Of a stretch of DNA of 64,000 nt, positions 51,303 to 63,506 are shown piece by piece; the first letter of the stretch is position 1; each line of letters begins with the position of its first letter. Below the pieces are notes generated by a model, which saw only the letters and a program-made list of their open reading frames with translations, ran no database searches and was not told the origin of the DNA. The translations under genes were made by a program, and so were the position numbers. This DNA is from Ryuthela nishihirai (lineage: Eukaryota > Arthropoda > Arachnida > Araneae > Heptathelidae). The DNA lies in contig JAWZYU010000019.1 of assembly GCA_038380435.1 (NCBI GenBank), forward strand, positions 27,739,801 through 27,803,800. Reading direction: 5' to 3'.

Positions 51303-51990
51303 GGTTGGGTTGTTTCGCCTCTGAGAGGCAACTGTTTGCACACAATAAGCTAAATGACCAGTCACATTTCGAGGGCTGAGTGTAGGTTGGGGCGAGGGAA
51401 CCCACTGGACAGCTGTTAGGATCAGATGGAAGCCTCTCGTCAAGGTTCTCCAGAGTCTTCTTTAACGTGCACAAAGTAAGGGGTGTCCCGCACAGGGAGC
51501 CACTGTTTTACATCTCATTCGACGGACATCTGCCTTTCGAAGCCCATTGGTATCTCCTACTGACAGAAGGAAAGGCGGTGATTTTGGGGAGATAAATATC
51601 AATGCTGCCCAGGTAGGACTTAAACCCGGGAAATGCAGATTACGAGCTTGGCGTGCTACAGATTGCGCCACCTCTGACCCACGTATTGAGGTTTTTCTCC
51701 TCTGATTTCACCTCTAACCTCAGTGAGGAAGATGACCGCTGATGAACTTTGAATGGTCGCCGTCCATCGGGTGGGATCTTCAGCTGTGGGTATCTTATGC
51801 AAGAAAGCCATATCCTGCGAACAGAATAAGCTGGATGAATTTCATTAGTGGCTTTCATCTGTCATCTGACATCTGCCAGTGGATTTTCTATCAAACTACT
51901 TAAAGTTCTTGGAGGTCTTATGATCAAGTCGTTTAGGCCACTACGGGAACAAAAGTGCCGCTCAGAATGAGAACCACTCAAGTATTTGAA
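51303..51990 (-). mobile_element. SINE family 1, inverted, beside a + strand fragment
   Basis: 51303-51683 is inverted and complete (ttgggttgtttcgcctctga to gattgcgccacctctg), with approximate TSD acgttgagg / gtattgagg. 51687-51990 is an older + strand fragment from which the TSD text derives. Confidence 0.78.
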
Positions 51991-54030
51991 GAGCTGTGAA
52001 CAAGGAACTTGACAGCCATTCCATAACATTTTCGCCAATGGCAGGATTGTTTACTGGAAATTGTTTAAGATATAAATTATCTTGCTGTCCAGGGTCTCAA
52101 TCATTCATCTTATCATTGACCATGAGCATCCTCATCGAAAAGTACTATCTGCACTCTCGTGGGTATGAGAAAGGAAGGATGGAAAGGAATGGGACAAATG
52201 TTTTAGAGCTTATAATACTTCCAAGGACACAGGCTTCGTTTCATATGTAACTCGCAACAATTGGCCTTTGGGTAAGGCAGATAAGGGATGGGCTCTTTCT
52301 AAAAAACCACATTGATACAAGGATCGATCAAATGACAAATGGAACTTCAGATCGACGGATAAATGACAGAAAAATTAAAATTAAGCAGAATGATGCTGCC
52401 ATCTTGAATGACAGCATAATAATGATCACAGTTATTAAAATGTGTTCATAACGGCAGGGCAGATTTGGATTGTCTAATTTAAAATATTGGCACTTTGTTT
52501 CCAAATAGTTGGCTTAATATACAGGTCATAAAGAAGTATGCGAAAGGAGATTCACTAGTCGGCAGTCTGCTTGGAAGTCTTCTTGGAAGAAAGAGATGAA
52601 ATCCACGTGTCAAAGCCGTTCAGCGTGTTCTTTAATTAACTTTAACTTCTTAACATGTGCAGGAGTGATATACCATCAGTCCTGCACAAGTACCCACGGT
52701 TTAACATCATATAGGACAGACTGTGGCCTTTCTATACTAAGTCCAATGATGTCTTCTTTTTCATGGAGAAAGGCCCAATAAAAGTTAGAAAAGAAATATT
52801 TGAGTGGAGAAATTCCACGCTCTAGAAATGTTTACGTCATCAACAACCAATTAGATCTTGTGATCAACATGAGATAGTTAGTGTTGCATTACTGAATTGA
52901 CAGAATTCCATCAATTATAGCAGTAAGTGTACTATTTCCTTTGGTGCGTTCTGAAACAAACATTTCCCTGTTTCCCTTGAATTGCATTGATTACCAACCT
53001 GGTGTCTGCCCTGAAACTGGGAGACACCAGTTTGGTAATCAATGGATTAAAGAAAGCTGCTGTCATCTATTGGCAACGTAAAAAAAATCCTTTGTCATTA
53101 CTGAAAACAGTGGATTACCGTTGTATTAGGTGATCCTTCATCCCAAGGGCTCGTTAATGCAAGGCCAGGAAAATTCTTAGACAGAGGCTAAAGATGTGCA
53201 GTGTATCATATTAACTCGATTGGTTCAATAGGTGGTTACAAAACGCATTTTTCTTAAAAATCCACATCTTCGGGCTACCTAATGACCAGATTCATCCCAA
53301 TAATGCATGTTGATATAATAACACTTGAGTTGATTTTACAAGCAAAAAACTTATTAGTGACTATGCCACTTGCCAAAATAATAAATGTTAGTGACTGTGT
53401 ACTTGCTGAAAATCAAAATAAATACGGATTGTCTATAGTTATAAAAGGAAATGCGTATGTATGCATGTTAGCTTATAACACAAAAAATATAGCTTTCAGT
53501 AGCTGTTCAACAATATCCATCAGCAAGTTTTAAGCTATTAAAATTTGCAAACAAACTTTCGGGGGTTCTTTTGGTTTGGCCCCAAAAAATTTGCTACCTT
53601 TTTTAATAATTTTTATTAATGTGCAGGACTGATATACCATTGCCGAATGCAAGAGACACATTTTGCTTTAAGCAAAAGAATTTGGATGCACGAGATTATG
53701 CTGTAATATTTTAATAGAAATAAAGAGTTGTGAAATATATAAAGAATAAAGAATATAAAATATAAATTTTTTATAGAAATAAAAAATTGTCCGCAGCAGA
53801 CCTAATACTTGATGTTATCAAAACGCACGTGACTCGCAAGAGGCATAATCTATTATTTAAATTCGTTTTTAGTTTATTGTTCGTTTTTATGCAGAAGGCT
53901 TTTTAAAAGAACGATTCGTAAATCAGAAATATTGTCTGACTCACGAAATTCTATGCGCCACTGTATTAAGACAGGCCCTTCCAACCTTATACTTAATGAA
54001 GAGCCTCTAGGATAAAATAAACTGTATTCC
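51991..54030. other. intergenic, one weak SINE fragment and one hairpin
   Basis: 52590-52780 weakly resembles inverted SINE family 1 (agccgttcagcgtgttcttt). 52987-53045 holds an inverted repeat of about 22 bp (attgattaccaacctggtgt and gacaccagtttggtaatcaa). No gene is supported. Confidence 0.45.
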
Positions 54031-54235
54031 GTGGTCGAGGGGTTAGCACGCTTGACTACTGATCTAAGGGACCTGGATTCGAGCCCCGGGTAAGGCATGG
54101 ATGTGTGTGTGTGTGTGTTGTTTTTCTGCTGAGATTCTGCCATCCTCACAGATATTCTATTATGGCATGTAAACTGACAGGCTCCTGTCAGACCTCTGTG
54201 GCAAGCAGCTGCTTTTAGGGAGTATTTATTTTTTT
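54031..54235 (+). mobile_element. SINE family 2, full copy
   Basis: Head ccgtggtcgaggggttagca, B box gattcgagcccc, a (GT)n insertion, then the hairpin ctgacaggctcctgtcag and tail gcagctgctttta. 54236-55030 holds nothing recognised. Confidence 0.88.
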
Positions 54236-55047
54236 ATATTAAGAGCAGCAGGGAAATTATCGACTCATTAGAAGAGCATGTTCTCATTTTTAAGTAACGA
54301 ACTGAGGGAAAAAAGCTGATATCTTGATTAAAAAACAAAAATATTTGAGTACTATGAATTTTCAAAATCGTTTAGCTCAAAAAATGTTTGGCCGAAAATT
54401 GGAAGAAATGAGCCAAATTCAATATAATGATTATTTGGGTTATGGGTCGTATGTTGTTCACGAACCATGTTTTGGATGGGCTTGTTTTAAAAAGTGCCCG
54501 TTTTTCTAGGGTAACGCCAGAAACTTTGGGTAGTTTAAAAACACTTAACTTTTAGCAAAAAAAAATACATTTTTGAAAAACATATTCCTAAACGTTTAAA
54601 GAATTAAAAACTATAAGAATAAAAGCAAATTCGAAGAATAGAACTAACGTAAAAAATGAACTGCATTTTTACCTTAGATGAGAACAAAGAATTTTTACCT
54701 TAGATGAGAACAAAGAATATACCATTTTAAATGTTGTTGGCTTGCAGCAATTCTCATACCTCCCAAAGTCTTGATTGGAATGTCAAAACATTTTATATTA
54801 AAATCGTATTTTATAAATGTTATGCGGGAACCCCGAAATCGCACTTACCTAACCCAATGTATGAAACTACCGAATGAAGTCAGAGTTTGCCGTTTGATTT
54901 TATGATTTTATCTAATCACTGGGTAGAGAGCATCATTGATTTAATCAGATATAATGTTTATTTATCGAAGTAACAGGGAGAATGTACGTCCTTGACGATA
55001 GCCGAAATCATGTGTATATGTATGACCATGGGTCCCGTTTTCAAGGA

Positions 55048-55415
55048 GAAGTGGGGATGACGGCGGCTCAGTCTGTAGCGCGCCATGCTCGTAATCTGTA
55101 GTTCCCAGATTCGAATCCCACTTAGGCCAGCACTGATCACCGCAGAACTCTGCGCCCTGCGCTCGGAAAGAAGAGGATTCCGATGGGCTTAGAAGGGTCG
55201 CCTTCCGTCGGATGAGACTTTCAGCCGTGGCTCCGTGTGTGGGAGAACCATATCCTGTGCATGCTAAAGAACACACTGGGTGGTAGGCTAACATCTGTCT
55301 CCTAACAGCTATCCAGTGTGGCCCCTCCCCCCAACCTTCTATTAAGTGTCCTTGTGACCTGGCCATTTAGCACACTGTGTGCAAAAAAAGTGTCGCTCAG
55401 AGATAAAACAACCAA
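55048..55415 (+). mobile_element. SINE family 1 with approximate TSD
   Basis: Flanks tcccgttttcaagga (55033-55047) and tcccgttgtaagga (55416-55429). Complete, moderately diverged. Confidence 0.82.
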
Positions 55416-56363
55416 TCCCGTTGTAAGGATTGTTCCGTTTTCCCTATAAACTACAGAAAGGTCTCGAAATTCTAATATTTCGGTAATTGTTAAGTAAATA
55501 AGCATTGCAATAAAAATATAAATTCACAAGTAGAATCACAAACTCAAGAAACGTCGCTCACAAAATCGCGCGCACTATACATCAATATTTTTTGCTTAAT
55601 TTTTTCGTGTAGTTTTATTCTTCTTAATAACAGAGACTTGTATTATTAGCCGCCACTCTCGAGTCGTTATTATCCCACCTGATAAAAAACTCATTTTTTT
55701 TCAACAAAATCGTATCTGTAGACATGCTACTTACCTGTAAACGGTCTGTAAATGGTAACTAGGTAGTCACTGGAAGGAGAGCTATGCACCAATCCCCTGT
55801 GATGGTGCATAGAACCGGCCAGGCCTAGCACGTAATGTCCGACCCCGCCTTCTCGTGGTGCAGACCGAGATTAGTGTTACCTACTAATCTGGACATCTAT
55901 GGCTACTTTTCTTTTTTTTTCTACCCTGCTGAGGAGTGGTCAACCACACAGGGTCCTGGTGCTGACCATATAAACCCACTGAACTGGACAGATATATGGC
56001 TCTGAGCTTGATTATGGATCCTTATTTTGCTGCACTGGTGGGCTTCTGTGGAGGGAAAATCTTCCGCTGTGTTTTCTGTTTGTTTGTGGGTTGACAGCCC
56101 CAAGTGAATAGATTCACAGGATATGTTTATCATCTGGTGGATAATCCTGAGCAGAAGTCATCGCAGGCACCTGAACTCTTTGCTTCTATTGGCATCGTCA
56201 AATTCTACATTGGAGGAAGTCTTCCAGTGTAGATGGCTTCAGCTTTTAGTGGTGGGGGAACGGGTCTTTGCCCCATGTCTGCGATTAGGGGGCTGTTTGA
56301 TATTGTCGGCATTCCCTCTCTCAATAAACATAGTTTCTTTAAACATCCCACTAACCATTTTCT

Positions 56364-56832
56364 CTCCATAGGTAGTTGGAACGTGAGGACTCTGCGAAGA
56401 ACTTTTTCTCTTGATGTCCTCTCACAAGAATTCCACAGTTAAAATTTAGATATTCTCGGCTTGCAAGAGACCAAATGGACAGATAAAGGTCAGATTCTTA
56501 AAAGTAATATTAAATTTCTCTTTTCAGGGAGGGACGACAATAAGCATTACCAAGGCATTGGTCTGCTTCTCAGCAGACACGCTAGTGATGCTCTTCTAGG
56601 ATATGAGTGCATTAATGAAAGGTTTCTTACAGCAAAATGTCAGACAAGTGTTAAAGCCTTGAATGTTATCTGCTGTTATGCCCCCACTGAGGATGCCGAT
56701 GAGGATGAGAAGGACAGGTTTTATGGACAACTTCAGGATATTTTGAATTCGGTCAAGAAAGGAGATATTACCCTTGTTCTAGGTGACTTCAATGCCAAAA
56801 TTGGTACTGACACTGACCTTGGGGAGGAGTAA
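56364..56832 (+). pseudogene. LINE apurinic endonuclease domain, broken
   Basis: Reads GSWNVRTLRR, a stop at about 56440, GLQETKWTDKGQ (catalytic Glu in 'QETK'), IGLLLSRH, CCYAPTEDADEDEKD and VLGDFNAKIG (catalytic 'GDFNA'). It then hits a stop at 56830. These are the standard motifs of the exonuclease-endonuclease-phosphatase fold in APE-type LINEs. Confidence 0.85.
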
Positions 56833-56981
56833 TAGGCCCTTTCGGTATTGGTAGCTGCAATGGGCAACGTCCATAAACCCAGGTAAGTAAACTCAATGGT
56901 TTCAGAATAACTAACCCTTATTAGAAACACCGCGACATACATAATTACACATGGGTTTCACCTGATGGGCTGCATAAGAAT

Positions 56982-57638
56982 ATGACTGATTATATATTAA
57001 TTAGCAGCAAATGGGCCAGTTCTGTTAGGAATACCAGGTCATACAGGGGAGCTGAAACTGAATCTGACCATTACCTTGTTAAAGGTTTCTTGCAACTTAA
57101 CTTAAAAAGTGTTGTGCTAAGGTTAAGAAAATTTACTTTTAACATTGAAGCTCTGAAAGACCCAGTTATAGCCAAAGATTACCATGATAGGTTACTTAAT
57201 CATTATGACAGTCTTGATATGCTTACTACTGAAGTTGAGGAAGAATGGGACCATTTTAATCAGGCTTTTTTGGATACTAACATTACTCTTTTAGGAAAAA
57301 AGGAGCAGAGGAGACAGAATTATATGAGTGATAAGGCACATGAGCTTATTTCGGAAAGAAAGAACTGCAGGAATATCCTTAATCAATACCCTACTAGTCC
57401 TAATAGAAAGCATTACAGAGAACTTAATAAACGTGTAAAAGATCAGTTAGCTGCTGATAAGAATCTTTGGCTTGATGGCTTGGCTGACAAAGCCGAGGAA
57501 GCAGTTAGACAGCACAACAGCAGAGAGCTGTACCAGATAGTTAATGTTTTGTGTGGTAGAAAACGAACAGGTATACAGGGATTGAAGGATAAACAAGGTA
57601 AGGTTATAGAAGGTGAGGATTCTGTCATGGCTAGGTAG
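56982..57638 (+). pseudogene. LINE endonuclease end and pre-RT linker
   Basis: Open for 218 codons: TDYILISSKW, TESDHYLV (SDH motif that closes the EEP domain), then a charged linker to the RT. It ends with a stop at 57636-57638 shortly before the RT core. Confidence 0.8.
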
Positions 57639-57699
57639 ACTGAGCATTTCAGTGATGTTCTAAACAATGTGGTTAGTTTTACTCCCATTGTTTGCAAAG

Positions 57700-58318
57700 A
57701 TGATACATGAATTTGTTACTTTACTGTTGGCCCTATAACACAATCTGAAGTTATTTTGGCTATTTCTAAACTTAAACTTCATAAATCCCAAGGGGTAGAT
57801 GAAATTACTACTGAAATGCTTAGAGCTGGGAATGTTTCGGTTTCTACTTGGATGACTGAAATTCTGAATATCTTTTTATGATAAATTCCTAAGGATTTTA
57901 CCAGAGCTATTATCCCTATTTTCAGAAAAAGGTGATCACAGTTCTTGTGATAACTAAGGGGTATTCAGCCTACTCTCTGTTCCAGGTAAAGTTCTTTCCA
58001 TGATTGTGCTTAATAGAATTAATCTGGTTGACAGTCAATTGCGTGATGAGCAATCTGGATTCAGAAGTGGTAGGGGATGTGTGGATCAGATATTTTCATT
58101 TAGGCAGATTCTCTAGAAATGTTTAGAGTTTCAGAAACCTTTGATTGTTAGCTTTGTTGATTTCGAAAAGGCTTTCGACTCTGTTGATCGTCATAATTTG
58201 TGGTTGATTGTGAGATCATATGGTATACCAGACAAGTTAGTTAACATAATGAAAGCTCTCTATGATAACACTGAGTCGTGTGTGAGAGTTGGTAAGGCTT
58301 GTAGCAATTGGTTTAGCA
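57700..58318 (+). pseudogene. LINE reverse transcriptase, N-terminal half
   Basis: Several frames are needed: 'SQGVDEITTEMLRAG' near 57790, 'DEQSGFRSGRGC' near 58045, then VSFVDFEKAFDSVDRHNLW (first catalytic Asp in FVDFEKAFD) and YGIPDKLVNIMKALYD. Coding stops at the hAT insertion. Confidence 0.85.
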
Positions 58319-58611
58319 CAGTGATTCCCAACCTTTTCTGGATCATCGCCCCCTTTGGAAGAGAACAAAAATTTAAACGCCTCCCTAGTCCATAATAGTT
58401 AATTTTATATGAAATATTAAAATATTGTTGCATATTATCTGTACCTAATTTATCTGTTTATTTATCTATTAAAAATCATAAAGCAGAAATTAATAAAACG
58501 ACAACCAAATGTACAATAAAATTGTTGATTAAAATTTTGAAAATAAACACAGAATCAATAAGAAATAAAAAATAATGAGATAAACACAAAATTAGTAATA
58601 AATAAAAAAAA

Positions 58612-60345
58612 TTAATGAGATGGTTGAGGCTGGTGGAGTGTTAACAATTTGTTAATGTCGGGTTCCAATTTCGTTAACATCAATCGCAGATCGCCACGTT
58701 CAGTGATGTGTAGTCTGTTCGTCTTCTTTGACAGTAAATTAGCTATGTCACTGAATCCACGCTCAGCCATATAGGACGAAGGAAATGCGATTAAAAACTT
58801 CTGTACTATTGCCCACAATCCAGGGTAGAGAACTGGTATTGATTTTTGAAGCCAGAACTCTTGGTATCCATGTTTGAATTTTACTTTGGGTGCTTCGTTA
58901 GTCTTGAGTTCTAACAGTTCCTCTTCCAAATTTGATGAATCTTCAGTATCTGTGTTTGCGAAAGGATCTAAAACCCAACTCGGTATATTCATGTTTAAAA
59001 TATCTTGGAAACGCTCCTTAAAATCAACATGAAGAACTTCCAAGTGTTGGCAGTAAGTAAGTAAATCTTCCGGTTTTGCAGAGACTGCTGATAATGTGGG
59101 AAAGTGGTTGTATTCACCTCTACCTAGATTTCGTTTGAATAGAAGAAGTGTTCCCGCAAAAGCAGCTATGACGTTTTTTGTTTTAATTAAATTCAACTCA
59201 TCACCTTGCAATTGTAAATTAACTTGATTAAATATTTTAAACAGGGCTGTCAAATAAACGATGTCATTTTTTGACGTAATCAGGTTTTCGCGCAATTTTT
59301 CGTCTCTGTCTTCAAGAAAGTCCAGTACTGAGTCAAATAGATTGAAAAAACGATTCAGACAAACACCTTTAGAGAGCCAACGTACTTCTGTGTGCAGCAG
59401 CAAGCGATTGTAATCTACATCATTTTCATTACAAAGCTTACCAAATAATCGGTCATTCAATGAATTGCTTATAATCGTATTGATTGCTTTAATAACGTAA
59501 TGGAGCGACGTATGCAGACGTTCATTCAAATTTTTTGCAACCAAATGCTGACGATGAATAATGCAATGTACAACGAGTACATTTGGTACTGCTTGTTTCA
59601 AATGCGCTATGAAACCCTTATGACGCCCTATCATTGCTGGAGCACCATCAGTAGCAGCAGACAAAATATTGCAAATAGGAATTTCTTTCTCTTGAAAAAA
59701 CTTTTGCGTGGTATTAAATATAGATTCTCCCTTTATATCAGATTCCAAATTTTTAGCAAATAATAACTCTTCATGATTTTTTTCTTCTTTTATAAATCGT
59801 ACGTATGATAAGAGTTTTTTGGTAGAGTTCGTTATTTGGTAGAGTTGATTCATCGAGTTGAATGGAAAATTTGCAAGTCTTTAAGTAATCACATAATGAT
59901 ATTTTGACGTCTTTTGCCATTTCATCTATTCTTCTTTGCATTGAATTATTACTGAGAGGAATTTTTTGATGATATCTGACGGTGTCTTATGATGAAGAAC
60001 AGTTTTTAATATCTCTTTGACTGCCGGCAAAATTAATTCCTCGCCAATTGTGTGTGGTTTTCCTGCTTTTCCGATTAACAATGAAGCGTTATATGAGGCT
60101 CGTAGTCCATCATCATCTTGTTTAGAAGACGACGCAAAAAGGTTTGACATAGTTGGCTGTTTTAAATATTGCTTTTCCAGTTCTTGAAAATCGGATAAAT
60201 CTTTGTTCTTCTTATCAGCATGCATTTTATTTAAATGCTCTTGTAGCCTAGAAGGTTTCATAGCTTCATTTGAAAAAACCTTTCGGCAAATTAAACACAT
60301 AGGTAATGACTGGTTTGTAGGAGAGTACGTAAATTCATATTTCAA
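58612..60345 (-). pseudogene. hAT transposase of the ZBED5/FAM200/SCAND3 type, frameshifted
   Basis: The N-terminal part (60345-59926) has a BED-like finger (CLICRKVFSNEAMKPSRLQEH) and the typical EELILPAVKEI. The C-terminal part (59853-58612) has DGAPAMIGRHKGF, HCIIHRQHL, HTEVRWLSKG and a dimerisation region FPSSYMAERGFSDIANLL, then RGDLRLMLTKLEPDI. Between them (about 59815-59955) the conserved segment continues in another frame, so two compensating frameshifts break the gene. Domesticated relatives exist in vertebrates, but nothing suggests that here. Confidence 0.88.
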
Positions 60346-60904
60346 ATACTCAATACTGTACTACCGGCATTTCTTTTTAGATGTAGTATCAGACATTTTC
60401 AAATACAAATTAACTTCTCAACAGATTTATAGATAGTTATAAAAAATGTTTATAATGACTTCTAACACTTATCACTCACGACTATTTATCACGGCGAAGC
60501 ACATAAAAATAATAAAACATTCCTAGAGCTATCGCTTTTATAGATTTGATTTTGTGCACGCATTAACTTGTATGTTTGCGATGCCGGCGCACTTGTTCCG
60601 TAAACAAGTCATTTCAAGCTCCCATATTCTTGTCGAAACATGTTAAATTTCATGAACCGCGTGTTTGCCTACCAACTTGCAAGGACTTGTCACCGTCAAT
60701 CTATTCTAAACTAAAACAAATTAGGTATAGGTATACCTAATTCTAATTTAAAAATGTTTATTAACGCGATAACAATAAGATAATTTACATAGCTAGAAAA
60801 AATATTTATTCATGAAAACAGGTATTTTCAAAGTATTTTATTATATTAAAAAATTATTATAAAAAATATTAAATATAATAAATTTATTATTATATTATTA
60901 TTGC

Positions 60905-61384
60905 ATCAAGGTTGATTTGCCTATCAGGACGGACACACATGTCCAACATAATTAGCCTGATATAGTAGTGCATGTTAAGGTATTGAATGAGATTACAATT
61001 ATTGAAGTAGGAATAACATCTCAGGATAACCTGCAGACAGTAGAGGTTGAAAAGGAGAGGAAGTATGATCTACTGGCTAATGAGTTGAGCCTAATTCACA
61101 AGTGTAATGTTAATATTATACCTTATGTTCTGACGTGGGATGGTATTGTAATTACGTACCATAAAGCATACTCAAAGCGACTTGGTGTGGGAAAACATAT
61201 TAAAGCTTATATCCAATCTGTGATCTTGAAGAGAACTTCTGAGAGCATCTCAGTCGACTTCAGACGTACCATTACGCTAGTAGGCGGTAGCAAGGAACTT
61301 ATTGTCCAAGCTGCAGTTGAAAAGCTGTACATGACGGATGAGGTAGTGGATGAACAGAATCACCAGGAAGACACTACAGAATAG
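60905..61384 (+). pseudogene. C-terminal fragment of another LINE inside the hAT
   Basis: Reads DLPIRTDTHVQHN, a stop, then NEITIIEVGITSQDNLQTVE, EKERKYDLLANEL and NVNIIPYVLTWDG. The 'lIDv..P.D.nl...E.eK..KY..La.ei......v.viPvV' pattern marks the extreme C-terminus of certain RT polyproteins. It is unlike the host LINE and has no RT domain. It was captured by, or inserted into, the hAT. Confidence 0.6.
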
Positions 61385-61551
61385 AAGAGATAAAAAGGTT
61401 GTCACAGAAAATTCCATTAAATTTATTTATTTATTTGACCGCCCCTCTTGACTGCCTCAACGCCCCCCATTTACCTCTGGATCCGCTACCGCCCCCATGG
61501 AAGGCTCCAGCGCCCACTGGGGGGCGGTATCGCCCCCGTTGGGAATCTATG

Positions 61552-62395
61552 GTTTAGCATTACTTCTGGTGTTCGACAAGGGTGCATTTTGTCTCCTTTT
61601 CTCTTTAGCTTGGTTATTGATTATGTTATGCGAAATTCAGTTCAAGGGAAAGATTTTGGCCTTAAATGGACTGGAGATACGAAAATTTCAGATTTAGATT
61701 ATGCTGATGATTTAGCCCTTTTGGCAAATGATGTTGATGAGATGAACTCTTTCATTCAAGCTGTTGATGAGACTGGTAGTAGAGTAGGTTTGGTTATAAA
61801 CAGAGAGAAAACTAAAGTGATGAAAATTGGTCAGGCAGGCTGTGATTCAGTTAATCTGAATGGCTGCAGTCTTGAGCAGTTGTCACAGTTTAATTACCTT
61901 GGGAGCTATGTAACAGATAATGGTGATGTGCGGCATGAGATTAACAGACGAATAGGGATTGCTGCCGGGACTTTTAATAATCTATGGAGAATGTGGAGAA
62001 ATAGGCGTATACACTTAAAGACTAAAATTAGACTGTATAATAGTTTGGTTCTTTCTAGGGTTAGTTATGGTAGTGAAACTTGGACACTTTTTAAACAAGG
62101 TAACAGGAAACTAGAGGCTTTTGATTCCAGATGCTTATCCAGTGTCTTGGGCATTAGGTGGTTCAACTTTGTAACTAATGATGAGGTTAGGCAAATGAGT
62201 CTGCAACCTCCTTTGAGCAGGATATTGTGCAGAGAGAGACTCCGCTGGTTTGGCCATGTTGCCCGTATGGATAATTATAGATTGGCGAATAGGGTTATGA
62301 ACAGTGTGCCTAAAGGCCTCAGAAAGAAGGGGAGACCTAGGATGCGGTGGGCAGACAATGTCAAACAGGACCTTGTTAGAATTGGCGTGCAGTGA
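61552..62395 (+). pseudogene. LINE reverse transcriptase, C-terminal half
   Basis: Continues in frame after the hAT: SGVRQGCILSPFLFSLVIDY, then DLDYADDLALLA (catalytic YADD), NREKTKVM, FNYLGSYVTDNG, YGSETWTL and the terminal RLRWFGHVARM ... RPRMRWADNVKQD. Intact for about 280 codons. The motif set resembles RTE/BovB-type elements. Confidence 0.88.
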
Positions 62396-62502
62396 CCAGA
62401 TGCAGTAGATGTAGCTCAGGACAGACTTGCTTGGAGAACTAAATTTCACGGTCTGGTTGGACCTCCGTAGCCCATGGCTGCTTGAGGATGATGATGATGA
62501 TG

Positions 62503-63013
62503 TCTACAGGAACCAGTAATTTTCTCTACTATTAAGCTTAACTCCACATTCCTCCACAAATCATCATTTAAGTAGTTTATATTTTTAACCATTGCACAAT
62601 TTTTAATCTGGAATGTAAAATATTTTTAATTTATAATTTACCTTCTGAGACCTTTACATTTGACCAACATTTAATTGATTCATCTTTCCTTTTATCATCT
62701 GCACTTGAATATTTTCATTTTTTCCGATTTTATTCGTATCTAATTTTACCTTTGCATTTTATTATCTCCCCATTTATTTTCTGTTTCTTGGGTTCTTCCC
62801 ACCGATCGTTATTTTATATGATTGTTCTTTTTTTCTTATGTTAGTAACAGTTTTACCCTCTGTATGGTATTTTCTTATTATCGTTGGTTGTTAGTTAAAT
62901 AACCTTAATTTTAATCTTTTCCTTTTTATCTTGTCAAAGCGGTAGAGTTTTATTTGCTTCCGCGACATAAAATCCCGTCTAACGAACCATAAAATATCAT
63001 CGTTCTACAGACG
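62503..63013. other. intergenic, T-rich, nothing recognised
   Basis: Pyrimidine-rich on the + strand; no ORF, element end or tandem repeat that I can support. Confidence 0.4.
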
Positions 63014-63401
63014 ATTGGGTTGGTTGTTTTACCTCTGAACGACACTTTTTGTCACACTACGGTCTAAATGGCCAGGTTACATGGACCGCGAAGGCTCAGA
63101 GAAGGTTGGGGGATGGGACCCACTGGAACAGCTTTTGAGACAGATGGTATCCTCCCGTCAAAGTAATCCAGCGTGTTCTTTAACGGGCACAGGGCATGGT
63201 TCTCCCGCACACGGGGCCACGGCTTCACGTCCCATCCGACGGACGGCGGCCTTTCCAAGCCCATCGGTGTCCCCTACTGACCGTGGGCAGGGCGAGGAGT
63301 TTTGCGGAGATAAATCTCAACGCTGACCCGGATGGGATTCGAATCTGGGAACTACAGATTACGAGCCTGGCGCGCTACTGACTGAGCCCCCCCCCCCGTC
63401 C
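63014..63401 (-). mobile_element. SINE family 1, inverted
   Basis: From gattgggttggttgttttac to the inverted head ctactgactgagcccccccc, with a poly-C run at the end. Short flanking repeat ACAGACG / ACAGACG. Confidence 0.88.
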
Positions 63402-63506
63402 CACAGACGTTTGGAATAAGGTCTATCGAAAAAGAAAGACGGGCTTAGCAAGTGATTATCCGCAATGCATGTCCATATGCCTTTGCGCACCAGATGCTCT
63501 GGAGTG

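Larger units (their letters stand above)
58319..61551 (-). mobile_element. hAT DNA transposon (ZBED/FAM200 type), 3.2 kb
   Basis: The left end CAGTGATTCCCAACCTTTTC and right end ...cccgttgggaatctatg are imperfect inverted repeats. GTTTAGCA duplicates at 58311-58318 and 61552-61559. It carries a BED-type transposase on the minus strand and a foreign LINE fragment at its right side. The Charlie-like termini and 8-bp TSD are typical hAT. Confidence 0.92.
55720..62502 (+). mobile_element. RTE-like non-LTR retrotransposon, split by a hAT element
   Basis: 5' boundary uncertain (55.7-56.1 kb). In order: a noncoding leader, APE-type endonuclease (56364-56832 onward), linker, reverse transcriptase split at 58318/61552, C-terminal region (to 62392) and a (GATG/ATG)n tail at about 62488-62502. 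A short tandem-repeat tail without poly(A) is usual in the RTE clade. The coding sequence has stops and frameshifts, so the copy is dead. No TSD identified. Confidence 0.8.

Noticed and set aside
58612..60345. domesticated ZBED-type host gene
   Set aside because: Terminal repeats and TSD are still present, the frame is broken twice and it lies inside a dead LINE, so it is a transposon copy.
55720..62502. endogenous retrovirus
   Set aside because: No LTRs, gag, protease or envelope; the endonuclease is APE-type and the RT is of the non-LTR kind.
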